64,000 nt of DNA from Chionoecetes opilio (GCA_016584305.1 JACEEZ010012768.1:25001-89000), one strand, 5' to 3'; shown: positions 46,192 through 57,720, counted from the first letter of the stretch. Numbers and translations are program-made. Notes: generated by a model from the sequence alone, not told the origin.

Positions 46192-46950
46192 TGTGGAAAT
46201 TATCCATCAACCACCCTCTCATAATTGGTAGAGTGGTGGTTTTGTTTCCCCCCCCTTGTGAGTGAGGTATTTTCCGCTCGTCATAGGGGAGTGCGTATAG
46301 GGATGTATATATAATTATAATGATAATGGGTAATATTAAGGTAATTTAAGTAAATGATTAGTACTGGGATAGGATAAATTAATATCTCAGTGCTATTAAC
46401 CATTTGTACCTTATATAATTAGCACTGGTTTGAAGCGCGGTCATTGGCCGCCGCCCATTAGATACTAACCACTTAGATTTCTGTACGTGGCTATAGGTAG
46501 GGTGGCGATCGCTGCCGACCGCCCACAGGGAGAATCAGTATCATTCCAGCCCTCATGGGACTAACATCTTTTCTCTGATAATATGAAGAGATTTGTACAT
46601 AGTTAATTGTACATACAAGTGATAAACCAATAGGACTTGTCTTGGCGACACATATAACAATCCGCCGTGCGTCAGGATAACAGGGTGTGAAAACCCACTA
46701 GACGCCCACAATAATAACGCTCCAGCCCACCGCCTCTGTCATTCACGGGCGGTTCTGATCACGCGCTACCACTGCGGATCACAAGACCATGCAGTATTAA
46801 TCAAACCCTGATCCACATTTCAACCCACTATCCACCGATAAGTATCCTAGTTAGTTGATTAGCTAGGATAATGTGTCGGGATGATAGCCATGGGTTTGAT
46901 TGATTAGGTAAGAACCTCATTTTATATGTATGTGAACATAAATTCCCACA
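46192..46950 (+). repeat. 3' LTR of BEL/Pao element
   Basis: 759 bp, same ends as the 5' LTR (TGTGG..CCCACA). Confidence 0.92.
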
Positions 46951-47466
46951 GTCATCATTTCATTGGGTATGAAGCTGACCAAGCTTATTATACACAATAA
47001 ACGCTTCTAATTTCAAATGTTTCTCATTTATCACCACCACTACATTGTTCGATGATGGATATCGTAGATGAAAGATACATTTTTTTAGCGTACTCCAAAA
47101 ATATCTTTAATACTTTACCTAACCATTAGATGCTGTAAGATACATGATGATACATGCCGAATGGCAGCTCCTGCCTACTCTAGACTCGCTTTGACGTCAT
47201 GACGCGAGAAAATGAATTTCAGGTCGGACTTTGGCAGACTTCTTTGTAATGTCTTTGCTTTATTTTAGTATGTTTTCAGCGTACTTTTGTCGAAAAAACA
47301 ACTACTCAAAAATCGTATCATTTTACACTCAGCTTCTTATTTGGGTGTGGGTGGAGCCTGCAAGGTCATAGCCTTCAGTCGTTCTCTGGCGGGGTAGGAG
47401 ACAAGACGTGTTCCGTGCCGCTCCTTGTGTGTGTTGTGTGTAGGAGTCAGGTCAGAGAGGATTAGC
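46951..47466. other. Unassigned stretch before the CR1-like LINE
   Basis: The first 390 bases show nothing recognisable. From about 47340 the GC content rises and the sequence may be the 5' UTR of the LINE that follows. Confidence 0.4.
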
Positions 47467-47925
47467 ATGACAGCTGCAGAGGAGCTTAGCGTCGGGGTTG
47501 TTGGTGGAGGCGACGGTGTTGTTGGTGGAAGCGATGGTGTTGTGAGTGGAAGCGAGGGTGTGGTAAGTGGAGGAGAGGGTGGAGTGAAGGAGTCTGAGGT
47601 GATTACGAATGTGTTAGAAGGAGAGAGAAGGGTCGAGGGAGAGTGCAATGAAGGCTGTGGTGAGGCACTTAAGTCTATTCTTGAGGCGATTGAAGACCTG
47701 AAAAGGTGCTTTGTAGGTGAAGTGAACGAATTGAAAAGTGTTTTGAAAAGGCAGGAGATAGAGATACGATCTCTTAAGTGTGGAGGTGGAGATTCAGGTG
47801 GAGTGAGTGGAGGGGTACATGTGAGAGATGTACCTGGAGGGGTACCAGAGGGTAACGTGCCTGGGGCTACTACTAAGGGAGGGGTTCCTAGTAAGTCACC
47901 AGGAATAGGGATGGAAGGTGGTTGA
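47467..47925 (+). pseudogene. LINE ORF1 N-terminal part
   Basis: From the ATG at 47467 (MTAAEELSVG) about 152 codons run in frame. A Gly/Val-rich low-complexity stretch with repeated GGGDGVVGGSDGVVSG units near residues 10-40 leads into a helical region, ALKSILEAIEDLKRCFVGEV, that is a likely coiled coil. This fits ORF1 proteins that trimerise and bind RNA. An upstream in-frame start exists at 47425. The frame breaks at 47925; the SGNH part follows at about 48075. Confidence 0.6.
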
Positions 47926-48074
47926 GCATGGAGGTGCGCGCGGGCGCCCGAAGGAGAGACAGGTAAACAATGACCATGTTGTGTGCACGAATTCATTTCA
48001 GGTACTCTCGGGGCTGCAAGAGGAAGATAAGGAGGTAAAGTGTAAAAGGTAGACGATACATCCCTACCGAAGGT

Positions 48075-48468
48075 AAAATCTTGGTTGTGGGGGACAGTCA
48101 GGTTAGGTACCTAGACAGCAGGTTTTGTGAAACAGAAGGGATGCGTATGGGAGTCGGTGAGTTACCCAGGGAAGGGGATAGGTTATGTTAGTGATAAGAT
48201 AGTTGAGTGCATGGCAGACCAAGGGAAAAAGCCCATCGTCTGCCTGAGGGCTGGGGGAAACGACATAGAGTGTGTAAGGAGTGAGGAATTGCTACGGCGA
48301 TTCAAGGAGGCTGTAGGTAAGGTTATGAACAGGGAGGGGGGAGTCCCTGTGGTGTGTGGTGTCCTTCCAAGACGGTATGTTGAGGACTTGTGGTACTCTA
48401 GCGCTATTGCTCTGAATTGCCGTCTGGCATTTCATTGCAAAGCCAATGGTTGGGCCTTTGTCGACAAC
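48075..48468 (+). pseudogene. SGNH-hydrolase (esterase-like) domain of LINE ORF1, 5' portion
   Basis: GKILVVGDSQVRYLD at about 48074-48115 gives the GDS block (nucleophile Ser). CLRAGGNDIE near 48241-48270 gives the GxND block. The last catalytic block, DGVHL (DxxH), is displaced to about 51460-51474 beyond the inserted LINE. Some CR1-like elements carry such an esterase domain in ORF1; its role in retrotransposition is unsettled. A frameshift lies near 48120-48150. Confidence 0.8.
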
Positions 48469-49060
48469 ATTCGCGGCCTTAGATCTAACTTTCTCTCTGT
48501 TGAACATCATCTCTCCTCCTCTAAACCTCATCTTCTTTTCCTCACCGAAACTCAGTTGTCTGTGAGCACTGACAGCAGACCTTTTTCTGTCTCCTCTTAC
48601 TGTCTCTATTCTCATTTTAAATCCAAAGCTGGCTGTTGCGTATATGTGCGCAATGACATCACTTGCTCTCGTGCCCACGGCCTTGAATCTTCCGAATTTT
48701 CTACCATCTGGCTTCGACTTCAATGTCACTCTCTTACTAAATTTATCTGTGCTGTATATCTCTCACCTAACTCCTCTGACTATGTAAAATTCTTCGACTA
48801 TTTAACATCAAAAGTGGAGCACTCTCATCTCATTTTCCTTTAGCTGAAATTTCCATTCTTGGGGACTTCAATGTTCACCACCAGCTTTGGCTATCATCTT
48901 CTTTCACTGACCAACCTGGTGAACAAGCCTACAACTTTTCTATCCTCCAAGACCTAGAGCAGCTGGTGCAGCACCCTACCCGTATTCCTGACCGCCTTGG
49001 AGACACGCCCAACATTCTTGATCTTTTCCTAACTACTAAGCGTTCTGCTTACTCTGTGAA
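48469..49060 (+). pseudogene. Endonuclease region of the Jockey-like LINE
   Basis: Blocks typical of LINE endonuclease occur in order: PHLLFLTETQLS near 48530, GCCVYVRNDITC near 48630, [14 protein letters not shown] near 48745, [11 protein letters not shown] near 48860 in the next frame, and [10 protein letters not shown] near 49078. Glu, Asp-Phe-Asn and Ser-Asp-His catalytic residues are retained. A frameshift at about 48840 separates the first frame (48127-48843) from the next (from about 48845). Confidence 0.85.
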
Positions 49061-51279
49061 ACTATTCTCTCCGTTGGGTTCCTCCGATCACAATCTTATT
49101 TCTGTAACCTGTCCTATCGCTCCGGTACCGTCTCGGGACCCACCTAAGCGGAGGTGCTTCTGGCACTTCAACTCAGCTAAGTGGGAAGACCTAAGGCAGT
49201 ACTACTCTGATTTTCCATGGAATGATTACTGCTTCCATGTCAAAGACCCATCTCTTTGTGCAGAGCGCATAACTGAGGTCATAGTCTCTGGCATGGAGGC
49301 GTACATTCCACACACTTTCTCTAATCCTAAAGCCCGTCAACCTTGGTTTAACTCTGCTTGTTCTCATGCTGTCCGAGATAGAGAGTTGGCTCACAAACGG
49401 TACCGTAAGCATCCATCTCCTGATACTCATGCCCTTTATATTTCTGCCCGTAATCATGCCAAATCTTTACTTCAACTTACCAAAAACTCTTTCATTCATA
49501 GAAAATGTCAAATGCTTTCTGAATCAAATTCCTCTCGTGACTTCTGGCATCTAGCTAATAACATCTCTAACAATTTTTCTTCTTCATCTTTCCCTCCTAT
49601 GCTTCACCCAGATGGCTCCACAGCTGTCTCGTCTACTTCTAAAGCTGAACTCTTCGCTCAAACCTTTGCTAAAAATTCCACTCTGGTTGATGAAGGGCTT
49701 GTTCCTCCTTCTCCTCCACCCTCTGACTATATTATGCCTGTCATTAAGATCCTTCGGAATGATGTTTTCTTTGCCCTTTCTGGCCTAGATCCTCGGAAGG
49801 CTTACGGTCCTGACGGAGTCCCTCCTATTGTTCTCAAAAACTGTGCTTCTGTGCTTGCACCCTGCCTGGTCAAACTTTTCCGTCTTTGTCTATCTACTTC
49901 CACCTTTCCTACTTGCTGGAAGTTTGCTCACATCCAACCTGTTCCTAAGAAGGGTGACCGTTCTAATCCTTCAAACTACCGTCCTATAGCTTTGACTTCC
50001 TGCCTTTCTAAGTTTTTGAATCTATACTTATAAGAAGATTCTTAAGCATCTATCTGCTCACAATCTTCTATCTGATCGTCAGTACGGTTTCCGTAAAGGG
50101 CGATCTACTGGCGATCTTCTAGCTTTCCTAGCTGAATCTTGGTCATCCTCCTTTAGGGGTTTCGGTGAAACTTTTGCTGCTGCCCTTGACATATCAAAAG
50201 CTTTTGATAGAGTCTGGCATAAATCTTTAATTTCCAAACTACCCTCATTCGGTTTCTATCCTTCTCTTTGTACCTTCATCTAAGTTTCCTTTCAAACCGT
50301 TCTATTGCAGCTACTGTAGACGGACATTGTTCTTCTCCTAAATCTATCAATAGTGGTGTTCCCCAGGTTCTGTCCTATCACCCACTCTCTTTCTATTATT
50401 CATTAATGATCTTCTAAGTCTAACTCAAAGCCCTATCCACTCCTACGCTGATGATTCTACCCTGCATTTTTCAACGTCGTTTATTAGACGTCCAACTCAA
50501 CAGGAACTAAGTGATTCACGGAGAGATGCCACCGAGCGCCTAACTTCTGATCTTTCTATAATTTCTGATTGGGGCAAAGCAAACCTTGTTTTGTTCAATG
50601 CCTCAAAACCCAATTTCTTCACCTATCTACTCGACAAAACCTTCCAGATAACTATCCCCTCTTCTTCAATGACACTCAACTGTCTCCTTCTTCTACAATG
50701 AACATTCTAGGACTATCCTTTACTAAAAATCTGAACTGGAAATCTCACATCTCATCTCTTGCTAAAACAGCTTCTAGGAAGTTAGGTGTCCTGTGGCGTC
50801 TGCGTCCTTTTTTTTCTCCCTCCCAATTGCTTGCTCTCTACAGGGGCCTTATCCGCCCATGTATGGAGTATGTCTCACATGTTTGGGGAGGATCCACTCA
50901 TACAGCTCTCCTAAACAGGGTTGAGTCAAAAGCTTTTCGTCTCATCAACTCCTCTCCTCTAATTGACTGTCTTCAATCTTTAAATTACCGCCGCAATGTT
51001 GCCTCTCTTGCTCTCTTCTACCGTTATTTTCATGCTCACTGCTCTTCTGAACTTGCTAACTGCATGCCTCCCCCCCTCCCGCGGCCTCGCTGCACAAGAC
51101 TTTCTACTCATTCTCATCCCTATTCTGTCCATCTTCCTAATGCAAGAGTTAATCAGTATCTTTACTCTTTCATCCCTTTCACTGGTAAACTCTGGAACTC
51201 TCTTCCTGTTTCTATTTTTCCACTTTCCTATGACTTGCATCTTTTCAAAAGAAGAGTAACAAGACACCTCTCGAACTAA
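48966..51279 (+). pseudogene. Reverse transcriptase region of the Jockey-like LINE
   Basis: A frame of 355 codons (48966-50033) ends with [38 protein letters not shown] and SKFL, the RT fingers. Frameshifted pieces continue with LSDRQYGFRKGRSTGDLLAF near 50069 and ALDISKAFDRVWH near 50185. A 236-codon frame (50569-51279) holds the RT thumb and C-terminal region (KNLNWKSHISSLAKTASRKL, LIRPCMEYVSHVWGG). The YADD region is broken near 50440. The product would reverse-transcribe LINE RNA at a nicked target. Confidence 0.88.
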
Positions 51280-51420
51280 ATTGGCTCACCCCTCTTTTTT
51301 ATTTTATTCACTTACTGTCTTCTTTATAGGGACTGACAACTAAGCGGGCTTTGTGTTACCCATTTTTGTTGTGCCCTTGGCCAGTTCCTTGTGATGTAAA
51401 AAAAACAAAAAAAACAAAAC

Positions 51421-51546
51421 TGGGACCTCTTTTTCAGGCATAACCACCTCTACCACAGGGATGGGGTGCATCTTTCGAGGAAAGGGGTTCAAATCTTGTC
51501 TGAATCCCTTGAAAGGGAGGTAGGTGCATTGCAGGCTATTTTAAGA
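51421..51546 (+). pseudogene. SGNH domain of LINE ORF1, 3' portion
   Basis: About 42 codons, WDLFFRHNHLYHRDGVHLSR onwards, ending at a stop near 51548. DGVHL supplies the last Asp/His block. It is separated from its 5' portion by the inserted LINE. Confidence 0.8.
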
Positions 51547-51689
51547 TAGATAACTGGGGATTAGACACTGGGACCGGGGTAAAGGAAACTTGCGACACTA
51601 GAAGGAGTTTCAGAAGGCAGGGAACTAAAGTGATTCGTAAGAAGAGAGAGAGGAGGGGGTTAGTTAAAGATAAAGGGAAAATGGACAAA

Positions 51690-52255
51690 AAGAAGAGGAG
51701 TTGCTTGAAGGTTTACTATACAAATTGTAGAAGTATTTTAAACAAGATAGATTACCTGAGAGAAATAAATAGTGTAGAGTATTTTGATATAATAGCATTA
51801 ACATAAACATGGTTGGATATGTCAGGAAATGTATTTGATCCGGAGGTTTAGATAGCTGGGTATAAGTTATTTCACAAGGACAGGTTAGGCAGGCGAGGTG
51901 GTGGAGTTGCGCTTTATGCAAGAGATACATTGCAGTGTTGTGTTAATAATGTTATAAAACAGATGCTTGGATAGAGTCTATTTGGATAGAGGTTACGGAG
52001 GGAACAGAGAAAATGGTTTTGGGTGTAGTGTCTCAAACCTTATGTACAGAGGATTCAGCTCCAATATGGCAAGAAATAATCAAGGCTTGCAGATATAATC
52101 GATTATGCGTGGTAGGAGATTTTACTCTTCGGAATATAGACTGGGATTTAATTATAGGAGACAATGACGCAGAGGAATTGTTGAATATAGTTCAGAATAA
52201 CTTTCTAAGGCAAGTAATCAAGGAGCCCACTAGAGGAATAATAAAATAAAATAAA
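51690..52255 (+). pseudogene. Endonuclease region of CR1-like LINE ORF2
   Basis: YYTNCRSILNKIDYLREI near 51715 and YFDIIALT*TWLD near 51780 match the N-terminal endonuclease blocks, with a stop in place of the catalytic Glu. CVVGDFTLRNIDWDL near 52110 is the GDFN-type block with Thr instead of Asn. An (AAAAT)n-like run at about 52239-52268 interrupts it. Several frameshifts. Confidence 0.8.
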
Positions 52256-53054
52256 ATAAAATAAAATAATTAAGGACTACATAATACTCTAGATTTATTA
52301 CTGACAAACTGGGAAGATTTAGTTTACAGTGGTGGAGGTTGGAGGTACGTTAGGGAACAGCGATCATTAGAAATCAGGTTTGCTTAAAATAGGAAGTAGG
52401 AAATAGAAGTGTTAATAAGCAAAGAGTACCGGACTTTAGAAAGACCAATTATGCAGAATCAAGAAGACACCTGGAGGGGATTGACTGGGGGTGTAGGATG
52501 GAGGGGAAGGAGTGGTCCGAGGTCAGTATGGAGACAGCTGGTAGTGAGGTCGGGGCGAATGAGGATTATACATTATTTGTAAGGAATCTAATTGCAGGAC
52601 AGAAAAGAATATTCCTTATAGGGTGATAAGATCAAGGAAGAATGATCCAAAATGGATGAACACGAATTTTAAAACACAACATTGGGGTAAAAAGAAACAT
52701 GTACTTAAGGCTCAAGGCTGGCAGGTGAGCAAAGAACAGTATAACGTGATGGCGAGGACAGTACAGAGATTAACAAGAGGAGCTAAGAACAATTATGAGA
52801 TTAAGGTCGCTGGACAGGCAAAGAAGGTAGTTTTTTCAGGTTTATAAAACAAAGACTAGGGAATTAGTGGGGCCATTGAAAAATGAGCAGGGAGAGATTG
52901 TAAGCACAGCAAAGGATGTTGTACAATTTTAGATGATTATTTCTTATTAAGTGTTTTTTACTCAGGAGGACAAACAGACGGTACCTGATAGTGAACAGAT
53001 GTTTAATGGAAGCGATGATGAGAAACTCAAAGATATTGTGATAACTAGGTAAAG

Positions 53055-53348
53055 ATGGGAGCATACGCTAAGCTGCGCGTGCCATGCGGTGCTCATCTCC
53101 GTGGCATTAGCCCTTAGAGCCTGTGGTGGTGAGAACCCTGTTACCCGGGACACAGGGCTAGTGTGACTCCCGGGTTACCACAGTTACCTTCCCCAGGTTA
53201 CCCCAGGTACCCATTTATCAACCCCGAAAGGGAGTAAGAACAGCTGGGTAGGCTGGTCACCGATTTGCCCTGGCCCGGGATCGAACCAGGGCCCGCAGAT
53301 TCGTAGCCAGGCACGCTAGCCACTACGTGTCACCACGGAGGCGACATG
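53055..53348 (-). repeat. tRNA-derived SINE, family 2
   Basis: On the minus strand the head shows a box A-like GTGGCTAGCGTGCC and box B GGTTCGATCCC, followed by about 200 bp of body that includes CCGGGTAACAGGG and TAATGCCACGGAGATGAGCA. A 3' fragment of the same family lies on the plus strand at 61275-61400. This copy interrupts ORF2 of the CR1-like LINE. Confidence 0.8.
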
Positions 53349-53394
53349 GTAGAATAGAATAGGAAATGTAGAATAAGGTATAGACAGAATGAAG

Positions 53395-54780
53395 AATTTT
53401 AAGTCAACAGGAACAGATGAAGTTTATCCCATAGTATTAAAATAATGCAATATGGTTGTTAGTAAGGAGCTAGTGCATATTTTAAGGAAATCGGTCGATA
53501 TAGGGAAAGTTCCGTTAATGTGAGGAAGGGAGATGTAGTTTCCATATTTAAGAAGGGCGATAGAGGATTAATGTCAAATTATCGACCCGTTAGCCTGACG
53601 TTAGTGGTAGGTAAATTATTGGAATCTGTTATTGCAAAAAACATTAGAGAGCATCTAGGAAAGCATAGTTTGGTAAATAAATCACAACATGGGGTCACCA
53701 AAGGTAGATCATGTCTCACTATTTTATAGAGTTTTTATAGGAAAGTTTATGAAACATCAGTTAATGATGAGGATTATGATGTACTATACCTGGACTTCAG
53801 AAAAGAATTCAATAAGGTACCACACGATCGACTCTTAAAAAACGTTAAGGCTCATGGATAAAAAAATCTCATAAATAGATGGGAAGGTTCTTCGTTGGAT
53901 TAGATCTTGGCTAAGTGATTGGCAACAAAAGGTTACAATTAATGGTTCTAAATCTGAATGGGGGCAGGTAACAAGTTGGGTTCCACAAGGGTATGTTTTG
54001 GGTCCATTACTATTTTTGATTCACATCAACGACTTAGATAGTGGGATTAGTAGTGATATCAGCAAGTTTGCGGATGATGCTATGGTAGGTAGGATTATTA
54101 GATCAAAGTCTATATATGTAAGATACTTTGATCCTATCTAAACACTTTGCAAGTACCAACGACAAGGTTATTGACTATACAAAGTGCCACCACGCCAGGA
54201 TGAACCTGGAGGGAACCTGGTGGGATCGAACGCAGGGACGCTGCACGCGAGCCCTCAGATCACAGTCTGATGTAAATATATTGCAAGGAGATTTAGATAA
54301 ATTAAATGAGTGGGTAGATATATGGCAAATGGAATAAAATATTGATAAGTGTAGAGTAATGAATGTTGATAGAAAAATTCTGGTAATAGGTATACTATAC
54401 ACAATATATCGCTGAAAGATCAGAAGGTGAGAAAGATCAAGGAGTGCGGGTAGCCGCAGACCTCCGTCCTAGGAATCAATGTATTGAGGCTAGAAATCGA
54501 GCTAACAGGGTGTTAGGATTCATTACCAGGAGTGTTAAAAGTAGAAGTGCTGAGGTTATTCTAAAGCTATATTTGGCACTAGTCAAACCTCACCTAGACT
54601 ATGTGGTTCAGTTTTAGTCTCCATATTACAGGATGGATATAGCCTTGTTAGAATCAGTCCAGAGAAGAATGACCAAAATTATTCATGTGATGCGTAACTT
54701 TAGTTATAAGAAGAGATTGAAGCTATTAACTTTACGCTAACTTGAGAGGCGTAGAGTAAGGGGCGATCTGATATAAGTTT
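53395..54780 (+). pseudogene. Reverse transcriptase region of CR1-like LINE ORF2
   Basis: Blocks in order are KNFKSTGTDEVYP near 53392, IFKKGDRGLMSNYRPVSL near 53548, KSQHGVTKGRSCLT near 53680, LYLDFRKEFNKVPHDRLL near 53782, VPQGYVLGPLLF near 53980 and KFADDAMVGRI near 54066 (FADD catalytic box). After a SINE at 54119-54255 the C-terminal RRMTKII-like region follows to about 54760. Numerous indels; not coding as written. Confidence 0.85.
54119..54255 (-). repeat. SINE family 1, 5'-truncated copy with target duplication
   Basis: Same body as 17942-18117 but lacking the tRNA box A head. It is flanked by imperfect target duplications AGATCAAAGTCT (about 54101) and AGATCACAGTCT (about 54258). 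The uninterrupted LINE at 43240 has a single GGATCACAGTCTGACGTAAA at this point. Confidence 0.8.
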
Positions 54781-55120
54781 TTAAGTGGTTAAAGGGATAC
54801 AATAAAGGCGATATAGAAAAAGTTCTTACGGCTAGTAAGCAGAGTAGAACAAGAAGTAACGGATTCAAGCCGAAACAAGCGTAATTTAAAAGAGAAATAG
54901 GGAAAAACTGGTTCCCAAATAGGGTGGTGAATGATTGAAATGGATTCAGTCGTCAGGTGGTCAATGCGGAGTCTATAGGAGTCTTTAAAAGGCGTCCTGG
55001 ATAAATTCATGGATAAGGAAGAGAGGTGGAGGCCGAAGGTAGAGTTAAGTAACAGGAACTACCTCGTGTAGGTCTCACGGCCTCTTGTAGCTTCCTTATT
55101 TTCTTATGTTCTTATGTTCT

Positions 55121-56290
55121 AGCGAATCAGATCGGTTGTTTCATACATACTTCTTGGGCATGACCCAGATGTATCTTCGGGTTTTCAATTTATTTTCATA
55201 TCATTTAATATTCATAACATGAAGACCAGATGCAAATTATATTGTTTTCAATTACGTTTAGTTATAATACTTTGATGGCATGTATACAACAACATGTACA
55301 GGTAGGAGCTTATGAATAATCAAATTTTGCAGCGGCATCTGAAATCTTATCCTCATTCTTGTCATGATAGGAAACAGTCCGAATCGTTGTTGCTAATTGT
55401 GGTAAGAGCGGTAAAACTAGCATTTTTGCTATAGTATAATAAAATATTTTCATATTTTCATATGGATATTACAATTATAATAGAAATGCAATATATTTGG
55501 TATATTTGTCATATAATAATAAGAGAGGTCTTTTACAGAACTTATCGAAGGACATGAACATGAACACTTCATCAGACGGAGCCAGCTCCATCACAATAAT
55601 AAGCACCTCGCTCCGCAGCCTCCACTGAGTGCACCCAACTCAAAATTCAGAGGAGACTGCGGCCTACACTTTATACACGAGCTTCCGAAACGCACACTAT
55701 AGTCCGGTAATTGAAGACGGCAATATGTAAGGATGTTCAAAAAATTGATGGAAAAGGTTTTGTAATTTATATCAGTTTATTGATATGTTTATATTGTGAA
55801 AAAAAAGTCCCACAAAATCTGAGCATGGGAAATGCCTTAAATTGGTGAAATCAAAGATGGCCGCCAGACATATAGCGGAAATATAAAAATGGTCATAATA
55901 ATTTCACTAAGCATGCTACGGTTCAAGTTTAATATGTCTATTAACACTAGTTTTTCAAGCCACATGTGATGGATGCAGTCCTACCACTGTAGAATAAAAA
56001 AAAAAAATTAAATGGCTGACATATCTCCGAAAATAGTTTTGACATATATAAGTACTTTCATATGTGAATAAACCAACAGACGCATTATTCAACATCATAT
56101 ATATATTTTGTACACTTCATATCAAAAGTATATAGGAAACATTAACACAGTTTTACGGTGTCTTCAAAGAGAATAATTTTGAGCATCGCAATCAGAGTCA
56201 CCATCAACATGGCATTGGCTATTTGCACATGGTATGCTTTTGCATTGGCCATTGTGTTGTTATCTGTAGAACATGCATCTGACTCCAAAA
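55121..56290. other. Unassigned AT-rich stretch
   Basis: No frame or repeat structure that I recognise. A poly-A run lies at about 55997-56008. Confidence 0.4.
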
Positions 56291-56299
56291 GCTGATCTT

Positions 56300-56660
56300 T
56301 GAACTCTTTAGAAGTAGGAGTCCGCGCACATCCCGGGCCAATAAAAGTCTTGAGAGATCTTCATCTGGGTCTTACTGTAGGAAAAATGACCAGCAAAAGG
56401 GCCTTCGTGAGCCACACGTAGGATGACGTGACGGCACTCCCTGGGGACAACAAGGATAAATTGTGTACCTTTTGTGGGCGATCCGAGGAGAGACATTTCC
56501 GGTACAGGAGGCTGTCTTCATGTATAAACTTGTAAATTGCACCATCCCGTGCCTTCTCCACTTCCCGAGTAGTAATCTTGGTACGTATATACTGCAGTGA
56601 AGGACAGGATTCCTGCAGTCGACGAAACTCATCAGGGGTCACAGACAAAGGATGGAGCTT
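56300..56660 (-). pseudogene. Gypsy integrase N-terminal fragment
   Basis: On the minus strand the frame at 56361-56648 gives DEFRRLQESCPSL and ARDGAIYKFIHEDSLLYRKC. The overlapping frame at 56308-56496 gives LVVPRECRHVILRVAHEGPF, HFSYSKTQMKI and FYWPGM, the integrase zinc-binding region. Two frames overlapping at about 56470 suggest one indel. The sequence stops right after the FYWPGM block. Confidence 0.85.
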
Positions 56661-56917
56661 AGGCAGGACTAGAGGGTGGATCTATTTTAATCGACCAGCT
56701 CTGGTCTCCACAGCACACACCTGAGTGGCAGGGACTCACTTGGTGGTAGAGGCTTTCCAAAAAGGGGACCGTCCTTGGCATTAGATGAGATGGAGTCTCC
56801 GGGAGAAGCAGAGTCATCAAGGGGAAGATGAGATAATGGATCTTGTGGAGGTGAAACGTCGGTGGTGGCTTGGTCGTAGGTGCTATGGAGAGAATGGACA
56901 TCACATAATAACTTTTT

Positions 56918-57266
56918 TTTTTTTACATCTTGGCCTATAGCGCCTGTAGGCAGTGACCTCCAGGGGCGGGATGGTAGGCCCTGGAGGCTCACTTTAGGGC
57001 TGTGATGGTTGACCCTCGCCCGTGGTGGCGCAGACAGGATTATTTTTTTATAGTGACGCCTATGATTAGAGGCTCATGCTGCCCCCCTGTGTCCTCCGAT
57101 GCACTCGCAATCGAAGGTAGAGTTGCTGCGCAGGGCATGTGGGTTTCTTAGGCACTCGACGGTGCATAAATATTTTAAGTGGATTTTTGGGTCTCACTCG
57201 GGATTGAGCTCGGGTCTTCGAGAACGCCACCCGGTAACGCTAACCACTCTGCTACCGCCTCCCCAT
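56918..57266 (-). repeat. tRNA-derived SINE, family 3
   Basis: The minus-strand head GGTAGCAGAGTGGTTAGCGT and a box B-like GAGCTCAATCC resemble a Ser/Leu-type tRNA. About 270 bp of body follow, ending in a poly(A) tail (plus-strand T run at about 56917-56929). It sits between the protease and integrase fragments of a Gypsy element on the same strand. Confidence 0.75.
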
Positions 57267-57289
57267 TGAGAATTGAGAGTCAGGAGTAA

Positions 57290-57720
57290 TAGGAACCTAT
57301 ACACTGGGAACATTTTCAATTAAAGCACTAGCAAATTTAATTGGGGCCCTTACGGCATCTGTCCAGCCAGTGTAAAATGAGCACCGTAAGTAACACCTAA
57401 TAACAGAAAATTCGTCGATGCGTCCTAAATAGTCAGCAACTTTTATTTTGGGACAGAGTGATGGGTCAGTGTCTGGCAGGGCCTCTTTAGAAACTACAAC
57501 ACCAGAGCACCCAGTGTCCCTAATGATAGTGGAAGACCATGACCCGTTGATAGTCCCCGAAACTGAAAAGTTAGGTACCTTACGATCTTGTAGACAAAAT
57601 CCAACCTTATAGGGGGCGGCGGCAGTTGTCCGTCCTTGAATGCTCGATGATTATATATATTATGGGGACAGCGTGATCGTACGTGTCCCGCCTCCCCACA
57701 ATTGTGACAAATCACAGTTG
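57290..57720 (-). pseudogene. Gypsy Gag zinc knuckle and protease fragment
   Basis: CHNCGEAGHVRSRCP at about 57665-57712 is a canonical CCHC knuckle. After a frame change, SSTIIRDTGCSGVVVS near 57490-57535 gives the DTG protease active site, and KIKVADYLGRIDEF lies further down. Minus strand, decayed, and in the same orientation as 56300-56660, so probably the same Gypsy copy. Confidence 0.8.

Larger units (their letters stand above)
41571..46950 (+). mobile_element. BEL/Pao retrotransposon, deleted for RT and RNase H, carrying a LINE insertion
   Basis: LTRs of about 757 bp flank a shortened plus-strand internal region with gag, zinc knuckles, DUF1758-type protease and the N-terminal integrase region. 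Protease runs almost directly into the segment that normally precedes integrase (GLWFKGPTWL), so RT and RNase H have been lost. A LINE lies within gag (43028-44101). Flanking target duplications do not match, which suggests decay or rearrangement. Confidence 0.9.
48469..51420 (+). mobile_element. Jockey-like LINE inserted in ORF1 of the CR1-like LINE
   Basis: 2,952 bp, beginning at NIRGLRSNF, the start of an APE-type endonuclease, so 5'-truncated just before it. It ends in an A-rich tail, (AAAAAAAC)n (about 51398-51420). Removing it joins VDN at 48468 to WDLFF at 51421 in ORF1, restoring the reading of the SGNH domain. No clear target duplication beyond a few ambiguous bases. Confidence 0.9.
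47467..55120 (+). mobile_element. CR1-like LINE with SGNH-domain ORF1, interrupted by a LINE and two SINEs
   Basis: ORF1 with an SGNH hydrolase domain (47467-51546, split), endonuclease (about 51690-52255), RT (about 53395-54760) and a 3' tail of TTCTTATG repeats (about 55099-55119) occur in order on the plus strand. Insertions are a Jockey-like LINE (48469-51420), a tRNA SINE (53055-53348) and another SINE (54119-54255). Without them the element is about 4.3 kb. ORF2 is heavily frameshifted. Confidence 0.85.

Noticed and set aside
53280..53345. Genuine tRNA gene on the minus strand
   Set aside because: Boxes A and B are present, but the sequence continues into a 290-bp body that recurs at 61275, so it is the head of a SINE.
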